Source of the DNA: JANXZS01 sp963797255
Lineage (GTDB): Bacteria > Acidobacteriota > Terriglobia > Terriglobales > Acidobacteriaceae
DNA length: 64,000 nt
Direction of reading: 5' to 3'
Assembly: GCA_963797255.1 (NCBI GenBank)
Contig: CAWCOV010000030.1
Span: 372,001 to 436,000 of the forward strand
Shown here: positions 8,297-16,503 of the stretch, piece by piece
Numbering within the stretch: position 1 is the first letter of the stretch
How the letters are laid out: every line of letters starts with the position of its first letter
Translations under genes and position numbers: made by a program
Notes under the pieces: generated by a model
Databases searched by the model: none
What the model was told of the DNA's origin: nothing
The model's input: only the letters and a program-made list of their open reading frames with translations

Positions 8297-9008
8297 ATGT
8301 TACTCCCCGAACTTCGAAGGCGCGTTCTGGATGCCAACCTTGAATTGCAGCGCCAGGGACTGGTGCTTTACACCTTCGGCAACGCCAGCGGCATTGACAG
8401 GGACAAGGGCCTCATCGCGATAAAGCCGAGCGGTGTCGCCTTACGAAAAGATGAAGCCGGAAGACCTGGTGGTAACCGATCTTGACGGGAAGATCGTCGA
8501 AGGCACGCTCAATCCTTCTTCCGACCTTGCGACGCATGTCTTTCTTTATCGCTCATTCCCATCCATAGGTGGCGTAGTTCATACTCATTCGGAGTTTGCG
8601 ACCGCGTGGGCACAGGCGCAGAAAGCTATTCCTTGTTTCGGCACAACGCACGCGGACTACTTTAACGGCGCCGTTCCGGTGACCGAACCGCTGACGGATG
8701 AAGAGATTGAAGGGGAATACGAGCACAACACGGGCGTGGTGATTTTGCGGCGTTTCAAGAATCTCGATCCTGAGGCAGTTCCGGGGGTTCTGGTGGCAGG
8801 GCATGCGCCATTTACCTGGGGCAAATCGCCAGAAGACGCGGCCCACACAGCCGTGATCCTCGAATACCTGGCCAAACTGGCCTTCCGCTCCTGTTTATTA
8901 CAGCAAGGTTTGGGGCCTCTTTCGCCGGCTTTATTGCGTCGTCATTACGAGCGCAAGCACGGCGCGACGGCAACTTATGGCCAGCGCGGGACAGACGATA
9001 TCGATTAA
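8297..9008 (+). pseudogene. araD: L-ribulose-5-phosphate 4-epimerase with a single +1 frameshift
   Basis: The class II aldolase family epimerase that converts L-ribulose-5-phosphate to D-xylulose-5-phosphate. Residues 1-47 (MLLPELRRRVLDANL to IKPSGV) are read from 8297. The remainder (PYEKMKPEDLVV, SSDLATH, zinc-ligand region HTHSEFA, GTTHADYFNGAVP, HAPFTWGK) is in the +1 frame, open to 9008. The switch is at 8435-8438, where one extra base separates GTC from CCT. Without it the protein would be about 236 residues, close to the 231 of E. coli AraD, and all catalytic motifs are intact. Either a recent inactivating insertion or an assembly error. It is the first gene of the arabinose operon, so its loss would block the pathway. 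Confidence 0.88.
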
Positions 9009-9111
9009 GCAGGGCCGTCAGACGGTTGTGGGCGGCAACAGATTCACGAGTCGGTAGTTAGATAGAAGGAATGCTCCTCGCAGCAAACGAGGATATGAGG
9101 TCTCCAAGAGT

Positions 9112-10869
9112 ATGGCACCACTCCTGATTACGGCGGCTGCGAACAGTACCCACAGTATGGCAATGTTTGTCGGCGGTTCACTGGCTAAACTAACGACACT
9201 CGACGTGATCGTGATCGTGGTGTATTTCGCCATGGTGCTGTGGATCGGCTTCTACCTGAAGCAGCAGGCGAACACCAGCGAAGAGTTCTTCATGGCCGGC
9301 CGTGAGATGACGGCGTGGATCGCGGGACTAAGCTTTGTCTCCGCAAATCTTGGGTCACTCGAATTGATGGGCTGGGCGGGTTCCGCGTATCAGTATGGAA
9401 TTCTGGCAGCGCACTGGTATTGGATCGGCGCCATCCCGGCCATGCTTTTCCTCGGACTGGTGATGATGCCGTTCTACTACGTCTCCAAGACTCACTCAGT
9501 GCCGGGATATCTCAAGCTTCGCTTCGGAGAGTCGAGCCGTGTACTGGCTGCTGTGTCGTTTGCATTCATGACTATCCTGATGAGTGGCGTAAACATGTTC
9601 GCCATGGCCGTGGTGATGAAAGTCGTACTCGGCTGGGACATTACTTTCAGCATTTTCGTCTCGTCAATCGCGGTGGCTGTTTACGTGACGCTCGGCGGAT
9701 TGCGCTCAGCGATCTTCAATGAGGTTCTGCAGTTCGTACTCATCTGGGCCGGCGCGTTGCTGGTGCCGATCCTGGGAATGATCCAGGCTGGTGGCTGGCA
9801 CAATCTGCAAACAAAGATCCTGGCGAACTGGCAGGGACAGGACTACACCCACATGTGGCGCGGCATGGGCCACTTTGCCGGAAATCCCATGGGCATCCAC
9901 TGGACGGGGATTGTATTCGGACTGGGTTTCGTAATTTCGTTTGGCTACTGGACGACGGACTTCCTGGTTGTGCAGCGCGTTCTTGCGGCCAACAGCCTGC
10001 GCTCGGCGCAGATGGCCCCGATCATCGCGTCCGTCTTCAAAATGGCCGTGCCGTTCATCGTGATTCTTCCCGGCCTGCTTGGCCTTGTGCTTTTGCAGAA
10101 TCCGGATGGAAGCCTTATGCGGTTGGTTGGCGAGAACGCGGTAAGCGCGGCGAATCCGCACAGCTACAACGAAGTGCTCCCGTTGCTGATGGTTCGATAC
10201 TGTGGTCCGGGCCTGCTGGGATTAGGCATCACTGCATTGATTGCGGGCTTTATGTCGGGGATGGCAGGCAATGTGAGCGCCTTCTCAGCAGTGTGGACAT
10301 ATGACATTTATCAACCGCACATCAACAAGAACGCCACGGATCATCACTACGTCACGATTGGACGATGGGCCACGATTCTCGGCGTGCTGGTGTCGATTGG
10401 CACCGCATATCTCGTGATGCACGCGCAGGGAATTATGGATTACGTGCAGGCGCTCTTCAGCTTCTTTATCGCGCCGCTGCTGGGCACAATCCTCGCGGGT
10501 ATGTTCTGGAAGCGAGCAACGTCCGCGGGCGGATTCTGGGGACTGCTCGCGGGTACGGTAACGTCCATCAGCCTCTTTATCTGGGTCAAGCTGGATCACG
10601 GGGCATTGTCCTATGTAGCGTTCTCCTCCGATGCTAAAGACATGGCGGAAAATATGTACCGCGCGTTGTGGTCATTTACCACATGCGTCGTGGTTACGGT
10701 CTTGGTGAGCATGCTTACCAAGCCAAGGCCAGTGGAAGAACTCACAGGGCTGGTCTACGGTCAGACCCCCATTCCGGATGAGGGACCGGTGCCGCTTTAC
10801 AAGAATCACTGGTTCTGGGCAGCTATCGTGATCGTGGTGTTCTTTATTCTGAACATCATCTTCTGGTAA
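9112..10869 (+). CDS. Sodium:solute symporter (SSS family), probable sugar uptake
   Basis: A 585-residue polytopic membrane protein of the solute:sodium symporter family (SglT-like). It begins with a helix at about residues 27-47, followed by the family motif EEFFMAGREMTAW. Further helices carry GYLKLRFGE, the GG of TLGGLRSAIFNEVLQ and GFMSGMAGNVSAF, about 14 helices in all. Its place between araD and the isomerase/kinase genes indicates uptake of L-arabinose or a related sugar (inference from context). The first ATG at 9112 is used; the ribosome site before it (GAGG) is rather distant, and a second Met at residue 17 is possible. Confidence 0.9.
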   Translation: MAPLLITAAANSTHSMAMFVGGSLAKLTTLDVIVIVVYFAMVLWIGFYLKQQANTSEEFFMAGREMTAWIAGLSFVSANLGSLELMGWAGSAYQYGILAAHWYWIGAIPAMLFLGLVMMPFYYVSKTHSVPGYLKLRFGESSRVLAAVSFAFMTILMSGVNMFAMAVVMKVVLGWDITFSIFVSSIAVAVYVTLGGLRSAIFNEVLQFVLIWAGALLVPILGMIQAGGWHNLQTKILANWQGQDYTHMWRGMGHFAGNPMGIHWTGIVFGLGFVISFGYWTTDFLVVQRVLAANSLRSAQMAPIIASVFKMAVPFIVILPGLLGLVLLQNPDGSLMRLVGENAVSAANPHSYNEVLPLLMVRYCGPGLLGLGITALIAGFMSGMAGNVSAFSAVWTYDIYQPHINKNATDHHYVTIGRWATILGVLVSIGTAYLVMHAQGIMDYVQALFSFFIAPLLGTILAGMFWKRATSAGGFWGLLAGTVTSISLFIWVKLDHGALSYVAFSSDAKDMAENMYRALWSFTTCVVVTVLVSMLTKPRPVEELTGLVYGQTPIPDEGPVPLYKNHWFWAAIVIVVFFILNIIFW

Positions 10870-10903
10870 GGCGAAACGCAGATTCAAGAATTGGAGTGAC
10901 GCG

Positions 10904-11116
10904 ATGCATTCTTCCGGTATATCGATCTGGTTCTTCATCGGCGTTCTGTTAACGCTTTATGGTTTGTTGATTTTCGGTTATGGAGTGTCCGAGGTAGTAA
11001 CCGGGCACTATGCGAATGTGCAGTTGGTGCAGTATCACGCGCCAATCTGGTGGGGAGCAATTCTGCTCGCGCTCGGTTTGATGTATGACGTGAAGTTCAG
11101 ACCTGGCCGTAAATAA
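10904..11116 (+). CDS. Small two-helix membrane protein in the arabinose operon
   Basis: A 70-residue protein with two hydrophobic helices (about residues 8-30 and 47-61) and a basic C-terminus (KFRPGRK). It follows the symporter by 34 bases and precedes the isomerase by 31, all on one strand. It has a GGAGTGA ribosome site. No catalytic motif is visible. Small companions of this kind beside SSS transporters might assist the transporter, but this is only positional inference. Confidence 0.75.
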   Translation: MHSSGISIWFFIGVLLTLYGLLIFGYGVSEVVTGHYANVQLVQYHAPIWWGAILLALGLMYDVKFRPGRK

Positions 11117-11147
11117 GGTTTCACGCAGTTTCTGAGGAGATGGAGAA

Positions 11148-12572
11148 ATGGCAACACCGAAGCCAATGACGTTTGGAGTAATTGTAGGAAATCGTGGGTT
11201 TTTTCCGGGACACCTGGCAAAATCCGGCCGCGACGAAATGATTACTGTGCTCGAAGGCGCAGGTATGAAGGCGATCGTTCTGAGCGAACAGGAGAGCCAG
11301 CACGGCGCCGTGGAGAGCTATGAAGAAGCTCGCCGTTGCGCGGAACTTTTCAAAAAACACGCAGAAGAGATCGATGGAATTATTGTCACGTTGCCTAACT
11401 TCGGCGATGAACGCGGCATCGTGGATGCGATCCGCTTATCAGGGCTGAAAGTTCCCGTACTGGTGCAGGCCACTCCGGACAAGACTGACAAAATGGAAAT
11501 CGCTTTCCGCCGTGACAGCTTTTGCGGAAAGATGTCAGCTTGTAACAACATGATGCAGTACAAGATTCCGTACTCGCTAACAACACTGCACACTGAGTCT
11601 CCTTCCTCCGATACATTCCTGAAAGATCTGAAATGGTTCGAAGCCGTCTGCCGCATCGTTCGCGGGCTGAGGAATCTGCGCATCGGATCTATCGGCGCGC
11701 GTCCCGCTGCGTTCAACACTGTTAGGTATAGCGAGCGCATTCTTGAGTCGAATGGAATTTCTGTCGAGCCGCTGGACCTTTCGGAAGTGTTTGGCCGCAT
11801 CAATCGGATGAAGGACAACGATGACGCGGCGCAGGCGAAGCTGGCGGCAATCAAGTCCTATGTCACCACGACGGGTGTTCCGGAAGAAGCGCTGATGAAG
11901 ATGGCGAAGCTCGGCGCAGTCATCGACGGCTGGATGAAGCAGACGCAAGTGACGATCAGCGCGGTGCAGTGCTGGACGTCGATGGAGGAGTACTTCGGCG
12001 TTGTACCTTGCACGATTATGAGCATGATGTCGAATAACCTGATTCCAAGCGCCTGCGAAGTGGATGTGCCGGGAACTCTGAGCATGTACATGCTCGCTCT
12101 TGCATCCGGAACGCCGTCAGCATTGCTCGATTGGAACAACAATTACGGCGACAACCCAGACAAGGCTGTGTGCTTCCATTGCTCCAACCTGCCGAAGCAT
12201 TTCTTCAACGAAGTGAAGATGGATTATCAAGCCATCATCGCGGGAACGGTGGGCATGGCCAATACATTCGGAACCTGCGTCGGCACGGTAAAGGCTGGGG
12301 CGATGAGTTATGCGCGCTACTCTACCGATGACCGCAGGGGCGTAATTCGAGGGTATACGGGCAATGGCCGGTTTACCGATGATCCGCTGAACACGTTTGG
12401 CGGAGCTGGAGTGGTGGAGATTCCGCAGATGCAGAAGCTTCTGCATTACATCTGCCGCGAAGGCTTTGAGCATCACGTGGCCGCGAACTTCTCGGAGTCT
12501 GCAGCTGCTATACATGAAGCAGCAACACAGTATCTTGGATGGGAGAGTCATTTCCATCCGGAAGCTAACTAG
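11148..12572 (+). CDS. L-fucose/L-arabinose isomerase-family protein
   Basis: A 474-residue sugar isomerase of the FucI/AraA fold (COG2407-like), converting an aldose to a ketose. Probable Mn2+ ligands are Glu304 (SACEVDVPG) and Asp328 (LLDWNNN). Their 24-residue spacing equals that of E. coli FucI Glu337/Asp361. Flanked by ribulokinase and epimerase genes and with no classical AraA in the window, it most likely makes L-ribulose from L-arabinose. A strong GAGGAG ribosome site precedes the start. Confidence 0.88.
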   Translation: MATPKPMTFGVIVGNRGFFPGHLAKSGRDEMITVLEGAGMKAIVLSEQESQHGAVESYEEARRCAELFKKHAEEIDGIIVTLPNFGDERGIVDAIRLSGLKVPVLVQATPDKTDKMEIAFRRDSFCGKMSACNNMMQYKIPYSLTTLHTESPSSDTFLKDLKWFEAVCRIVRGLRNLRIGSIGARPAAFNTVRYSERILESNGISVEPLDLSEVFGRINRMKDNDDAAQAKLAAIKSYVTTTGVPEEALMKMAKLGAVIDGWMKQTQVTISAVQCWTSMEEYFGVVPCTIMSMMSNNLIPSACEVDVPGTLSMYMLALASGTPSALLDWNNNYGDNPDKAVCFHCSNLPKHFFNEVKMDYQAIIAGTVGMANTFGTCVGTVKAGAMSYARYSTDDRRGVIRGYTGNGRFTDDPLNTFGGAGVVEIPQMQKLLHYICREGFEHHVAANFSESAAAIHEAATQYLGWESHFHPEAN

Positions 12573-12593
12573 CAACGGAAATACATAGGTGAA

Positions 12594-12667
12594 CAAGCAG
12601 TGAGCGGAGCAGAGATCATGGGAGAGGATTCACAATGCCCTCTTCGATCGCTCCGCTCACTTGCTTG
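12594..12667. other. Long imperfect hairpin between isomerase and kinase
   Basis: Arms CAAGCA-GTGAGCGGAGC (12594-12610) and GCTCCGCTCACTTGCTTG (12650-12667) pair over 17 bp with one bulged base, and a further short AGAGG/CCTCT stem lies inside. No U-tract follows, so simple termination is not expected. It may stabilise or process the operon mRNA, or reduce read-through to the kinase. Confidence 0.6.
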
Positions 12668-12709
12668 AGACACTGACAGTTTTTTGAGATTCAAAGAGAA
12701 GGACCGGAG

Positions 12710-14290
12710 ATGACGATTGTTGCGGGTGTTGATTTTGGAACTCTGAGTGTTCGTGTTTCGATCCTTGACAGTGAGCGCGGCAGGCTGGGTGCGGCATCGG
12801 CCGAATATCCGCTACATCGCCGCCGCGAAGATCCGGATTACGCCACACAATCGCACACCGATCATATGACGGCGCTGGCGAAGGCGACACGGGATGCAGT
12901 GGCCCAAGCGGGGATCAAGGGCGATCAAGTGGAAGCGATTGCGCTGGACACAACTGGCTCAAGCGTGATCCCGGTGGACGCGAATCTGCAGCCGCTTGAT
13001 GACTATTATCTCTGGTGCGATCATCGCGCCAAGAAAGAAGCCCAGGAGATCACTGAGAGCGCGCATCGGCAGAAGCTTGAAGCGATTGACTGGTGCGGCG
13101 GCGTTTACTCTCACGAATGGGGATTCGCAAAGCTCCTGCATTGGCTTCGGAACAATCCCGACAAGCGAGACAAGTTGGGCACAGCGCTTGAACATTGCGA
13201 CATGGTGGCGGCGACGCTATGCGGGGTTACGGACCCCGCGAAGGTGAAGCGAAGCGTCTGCGCGATGGGCCACAAGTGGTTGTGGAATCCGCGATGGGGA
13301 GGATTTCCTCCGCAGGAATTTTTCTCCAGCGTGGATCCGCTGCTCGACGGAATTGTCGCGAAGCTCGCGGGCGACTACAACACATCGGATTTTCTTGCGG
13401 GACATCTCAGCGAAAAGTGGGCGCAGGAACTCGGACTCCGAGCCGGCATTCCTGTTCCGGTTGGCGCTTTCGATGCTCATTGGGATGCGCTGGGCGCGGG
13501 TTGCCGCGAAGGCGATGTGGTGAACGTCGTGGGCACATCTACATGCATCATCGCGATGGCGCGAGATCCGCAACTGGTGCCGGGAGTTTGTGGCGTGGTG
13601 CCGGGCAGTGTGCATCCGAAGTTCACGGGCATTGAAGCGGGACTTTCGGCGACGGGCGATATCTTCGAAGCGATTGCGCGACGCGCAGGCACAAAGGTTG
13701 CCGAGCTTTCGAAGGGTCTGGATACATACCGACCCGGGCAAACAGGATTGCTGCGGCTAACATGGGACAACGGCGACCGGACGGTGCTCGTTAATCCAGA
13801 GTTGGGCGGCGTTACCTTTGGATGGAACTTGCTGACGACCGCGCAGGATGAGCTTTTCGCGGCGATCGAGGGCACGGCATTCCACACGCGGATCATTCTC
13901 GAGCGAATGGCCGAACACGGCGTTCCGGTCGACCGCGTAATCAACGCCGGCGGAATTCCGCAGCACAATCGCGTGCTCAACCAGGTGTATGCTGACGTGC
14001 TTGGCAAGCCAGTGCTGGTTCCGGCCGGGCTACCGACGAGCCTGGGTTCGGGGATTGTCGCAATGTGTGCGGCGGGGGCCTTCAAGAGTGTTGAAGACGC
14101 GCAGGAGAAAATGTGCCTGGATCACACCACGTTTGAGCCGAATCCGAAGGCCGTTGCTGTGTACGAGCGGCTCTATGGACTGTACCGCAAGGCATACTTC
14201 GCGTTAGGGTTGCGAGACGCCCCCGCTGCGAATCTTGGAGATCTTCTGCCAGAGTTACGTATCATTGCAGCTGAGGCACGGCGGAGTTAG
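12710..14290 (+). CDS. araB: Ribulokinase (FGGY kinase)
   Basis: A 526-residue FGGY carbohydrate kinase that phosphorylates L-ribulose with ATP. The N-terminal nucleotide motif is GVDFGTLSVRV, followed by the ribulokinase-type DTTGSSVIPVD and YYLWCDHRA. The catalytic base lies in VGAFDAHWDALGAG, the ATP-binding region in VGTSTCIIAMA, and the C-terminal FGGY-type segment in VINAGGIPQHN. An AAGGACCGGAG ribosome site precedes the ATG. It lies in the operon between the isomerase and the M24-fold gene. The length matches AraB proteins of this branch. Confidence 0.92.
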   Translation: MTIVAGVDFGTLSVRVSILDSERGRLGAASAEYPLHRRREDPDYATQSHTDHMTALAKATRDAVAQAGIKGDQVEAIALDTTGSSVIPVDANLQPLDDYYLWCDHRAKKEAQEITESAHRQKLEAIDWCGGVYSHEWGFAKLLHWLRNNPDKRDKLGTALEHCDMVAATLCGVTDPAKVKRSVCAMGHKWLWNPRWGGFPPQEFFSSVDPLLDGIVAKLAGDYNTSDFLAGHLSEKWAQELGLRAGIPVPVGAFDAHWDALGAGCREGDVVNVVGTSTCIIAMARDPQLVPGVCGVVPGSVHPKFTGIEAGLSATGDIFEAIARRAGTKVAELSKGLDTYRPGQTGLLRLTWDNGDRTVLVNPELGGVTFGWNLLTTAQDELFAAIEGTAFHTRIILERMAEHGVPVDRVINAGGIPQHNRVLNQVYADVLGKPVLVPAGLPTSLGSGIVAMCAAGAFKSVEDAQEKMCLDHTTFEPNPKAVAVYERLYGLYRKAYFALGLRDAPAANLGDLLPELRIIAAEARRS

Positions 14291-14340
14291 GTCTTATTCC
14301 CTGTCACATTCAAAGGATGCCTCAGAACGATAGGAGCGGG

Positions 14341-15495
14341 ATGGCAAAGATCATCAGCAGGGAATTGAACGTTGGGGACCAGACGCTCGTAAGCGAGACG
14401 GATTGGAATGCGGAGATCGAGGGCAAGCATGCCCGGCTAAGCGAGTTTCTGCGCGCACAAGGATTGGCGGCTGTCCTGATTCGCCGCGGCGAAAATATCG
14501 CGTGGGCCACGGGCGGCGCGGTGGAGATGCGCGTGTGCATTCCGCAGGAGACAGCAGTTGGAGCGCTGCTGATCACGGCGCAAGGCCGCCGCTTTTATCT
14601 GACAACGGAAAACGAGGCAAGGCGGCTTGCGGAAGAAGAGTTCGATGGCCTGGACTTTGAGGCGGTCACGTACTCCTGGTATGACGACAAGCTTTTGTCG
14701 CAGGCGAGGAAACTTGCCGGAGGACCGCTGGGTAGCGATCACCCCACGGCTGACTTTACGCCGGTGGATTTTTATCCCATTCGCGCCAGCTTGTCGGGTG
14801 CGGAGATATCGCGCTATCGCTGGCTCGGGCAACAGACGGCGGAAGCTACAGAAGAAGTACTCCGCGAACTTGAGCCGGGCATGACGGAGTTTGATATTGA
14901 AGGGCGGGTAGCGAACGCGTTGTACAGCCGCGGGATTTTGCCGTCGGTGTTGCTGATGGCGGTGGATGATCGCATCCTGCGATTTAAACATGCGGTAGCT
15001 CGCGGGGCGACGCTTGAGAGCTACGGCATGATTAACCTGTGCACGCGTAAATGGGGACTGTCTGCATCCATTACGCGCTTCGTTCATTTCGGACCTCTGC
15101 CGTCCGAGTTGGAGGCGCGCTTCGCCGGTTCGGCACAGGTGAATGCATCCTTGCTGCATGCAAGCCGGGTAGGCGCGACTTCGGCTGAACTGTTCGCGGT
15201 AGCTCGCAAGGCGTATAGCGATGCGGGATTTCCGAGCGAAGAAGAACGTCATCATCAGGGGGGCCCGACGGGTTACTCCGAGCGCGAGTGGGTAGCCACG
15301 CCGACAGGTACGCAGACGGTGGTCGATTCGCAGGCGTTTGCATGGAATCCCAGCATACGCGGGGGAAAGGTTGAAGATACGGTATTGATTAAGAACGGCA
15401 GGGTAGAAGTGCTGACGCCGACGCCGAGCCTGCCTGAGCTTCACGCAACCGTGGATGGAACGGATTACCCAGCGAGCGGAGTCCTGATTCGCTAA
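14341..15495 (+). CDS. M24 (aminopeptidase P/creatinase)-fold protein lacking most metal ligands
   Basis: A 384-residue protein with the two-domain layout of Xaa-Pro aminopeptidase/creatinase: a creatinase-like N-terminal domain (to about residue 150) and a pita-bread domain. Compared with PepP, the first metal Asp is Asn (INLCTR), the second is Ser (SASITR) and the EPG Glu is Asn (NPSI). The His (HHQGGPTGY) and the last Glu (KVEDTVLI) remain. It is therefore unlikely to be a dinuclear metallopeptidase and may be a creatinase-like metal-free hydrolase or a binding protein. The start at 14341 has an AGGAG site; an in-frame ATG at 14317 is possible. It is the last recognisable gene of the arabinose operon. 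Confidence 0.8.
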   Translation: MAKIISRELNVGDQTLVSETDWNAEIEGKHARLSEFLRAQGLAAVLIRRGENIAWATGGAVEMRVCIPQETAVGALLITAQGRRFYLTTENEARRLAEEEFDGLDFEAVTYSWYDDKLLSQARKLAGGPLGSDHPTADFTPVDFYPIRASLSGAEISRYRWLGQQTAEATEEVLRELEPGMTEFDIEGRVANALYSRGILPSVLLMAVDDRILRFKHAVARGATLESYGMINLCTRKWGLSASITRFVHFGPLPSELEARFAGSAQVNASLLHASRVGATSAELFAVARKAYSDAGFPSEEERHHQGGPTGYSEREWVATPTGTQTVVDSQAFAWNPSIRGGKVEDTVLIKNGRVEVLTPTPSLPELHATVDGTDYPASGVLIR

Positions 15496-15540
15496 CCGAA
15501 ATCGTTTAGGTCGAAGTCATTCTGGCATCGCGGAGGATCG

Positions 15541-15990
15541 ATGAGAAAGCTCCTGCTGGTAATTGCGATTTCTTTTTTGTCTCTGCCCATGTTTGCGCAG
15601 GGCGCGCCACCTCAGGCCGCCGCCGACCATCCCTATGCGATGGAGTATTACTACAAAGTGCAGTGGGGACATCAGAAGGAATTTCTCGACCTGTTTCTCA
15701 AGAACCATTACCCGCTGCTGTTGAAGGGTGTGCAGGCGGGCCGCATGGTGAGCGTCAAAGTAGAAACACCGGCCAACCACATGACAGAGGATGCGCGCTG
15801 GGATTATCGCGTGACCATCGTCTTCAAGAATTCAACCGCTGCGACAACATCTGATCCGCAAGAGGAAAGCCTGATCAAGCAGATGTATCCCGATCAAGCG
15901 GCCTACGCTCGCGAGGAGCAGCGACGTTTTGAAATCCTGCTCGCTCACTGGGATCTCCCTGTTACGGATATCACCCCGGCCGCAAAATAG
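15541..15990 (+). CDS. Secreted protein of unknown function
   Basis: A 149-residue protein with a clear signal peptide (MRKLLLVIAISFLSLPMFAQ) and a small soluble domain rich in aromatic and charged residues (YAMEYYYKVQWGHQKEF). The domain looks like a dimeric alpha/beta-barrel-sized fold, but I do not recognise a family with certainty. It follows the M24 gene by 45 bases with a GGAGG ribosome site, so it may be co-transcribed with the arabinose operon. It converges on the FixH-like gene with only 9 bases between them. Confidence 0.75.
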   Translation: MRKLLLVIAISFLSLPMFAQGAPPQAAADHPYAMEYYYKVQWGHQKEFLDLFLKNHYPLLLKGVQAGRMVSVKVETPANHMTEDARWDYRVTIVFKNSTAATTSDPQEESLIKQMYPDQAAYAREEQRRFEILLAHWDLPVTDITPAAK

Positions 15991-15999
15991 AGCGGCGAA

Positions 16000-16503
16000 T
16001 TACCGCCGAACAGCCTGTTTCCGCCGCTGATACTGATGGATGCAGAAGAGCAGGACAATCAAAAATGGAAGAATCACAAGTGTGAGCACGATGTGCCGCC
16101 GGGAGTGATTTTCCGCAACATGGAACGAGGTAGAAAGCAGCGCCTGATTGGCGCCACTCTGCACGTTCAAGTTGGCGGACCAATCTCCAGCCACCGGAAG
16201 AGAAACAGTGATTGCCTTGAGCATCTTGTTGGTCGCATCGCCTTTTGCTAGATGCAAAATTTCCACCGCGCCGGAGGGTGAATGCAACTCCAAAGTGACA
16301 GACGCGTCCGGCAACAGCTGTTGCGTTGAACGGTCCTGAACCATCACGCTGAAATCCGCATCGCCGGTTACAAGCGGTTCAGGAGCCGTGAAGAGCGTGA
16401 TGACCAGATCTCCTGAAGTCTGCTGCAGTCGCACATGCCCGCCGTCCGCATGGGCAACTCCACACAGCAACGCAAGAAACAGGATCACCCTGAAATGCTT
16501 CAA
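16000..16503 (-). CDS. FixH/YtkA-like membrane-anchored protein
   Basis: A 167-residue protein with an N-terminal signal (MKHFRVILFLALLCGVAHA), an extracytoplasmic immunoglobulin-like domain of the FixH/YtkA type (VTLELHSPSGAVEIL) and one C-terminal helix (about residues 137-155) ending in basic residues. FixH-like proteins accompany copper-transport and polyferredoxin proteins in oxidase assembly. This one overlaps the end of the CtaG-polyferredoxin gene by four bases (ATGA) and is the last gene of the respiratory operon. Family assignment is by domain shape and context rather than a unique motif. Confidence 0.7.
   Translation of the reverse strand: MKHFRVILFLALLCGVAHADGGHVRLQQTSGDLVITLFTAPEPLVTGDADFSVMVQDRSTQQLLPDASVTLELHSPSGAVEILHLAKGDATNKMLKAITVSLPVAGDWSANLNVQSGANQALLSTSFHVAENHSRRHIVLTLVILPFLIVLLFCIHQYQRRKQAVRR

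Noticed and set aside
8430..8445. Programmed +1 ribosomal frameshifting in araD or the other split genes
   Set aside because: No stop codon, rare-codon pause site or shared slippery motif lies at the switch points, and the five contexts have little in common.
14437..15444. A 335-codon minus-strand frame opposite the M24-fold gene
   Set aside because: It is Arg/His-rich with no motif; the plus-strand gene is clearly the real one.
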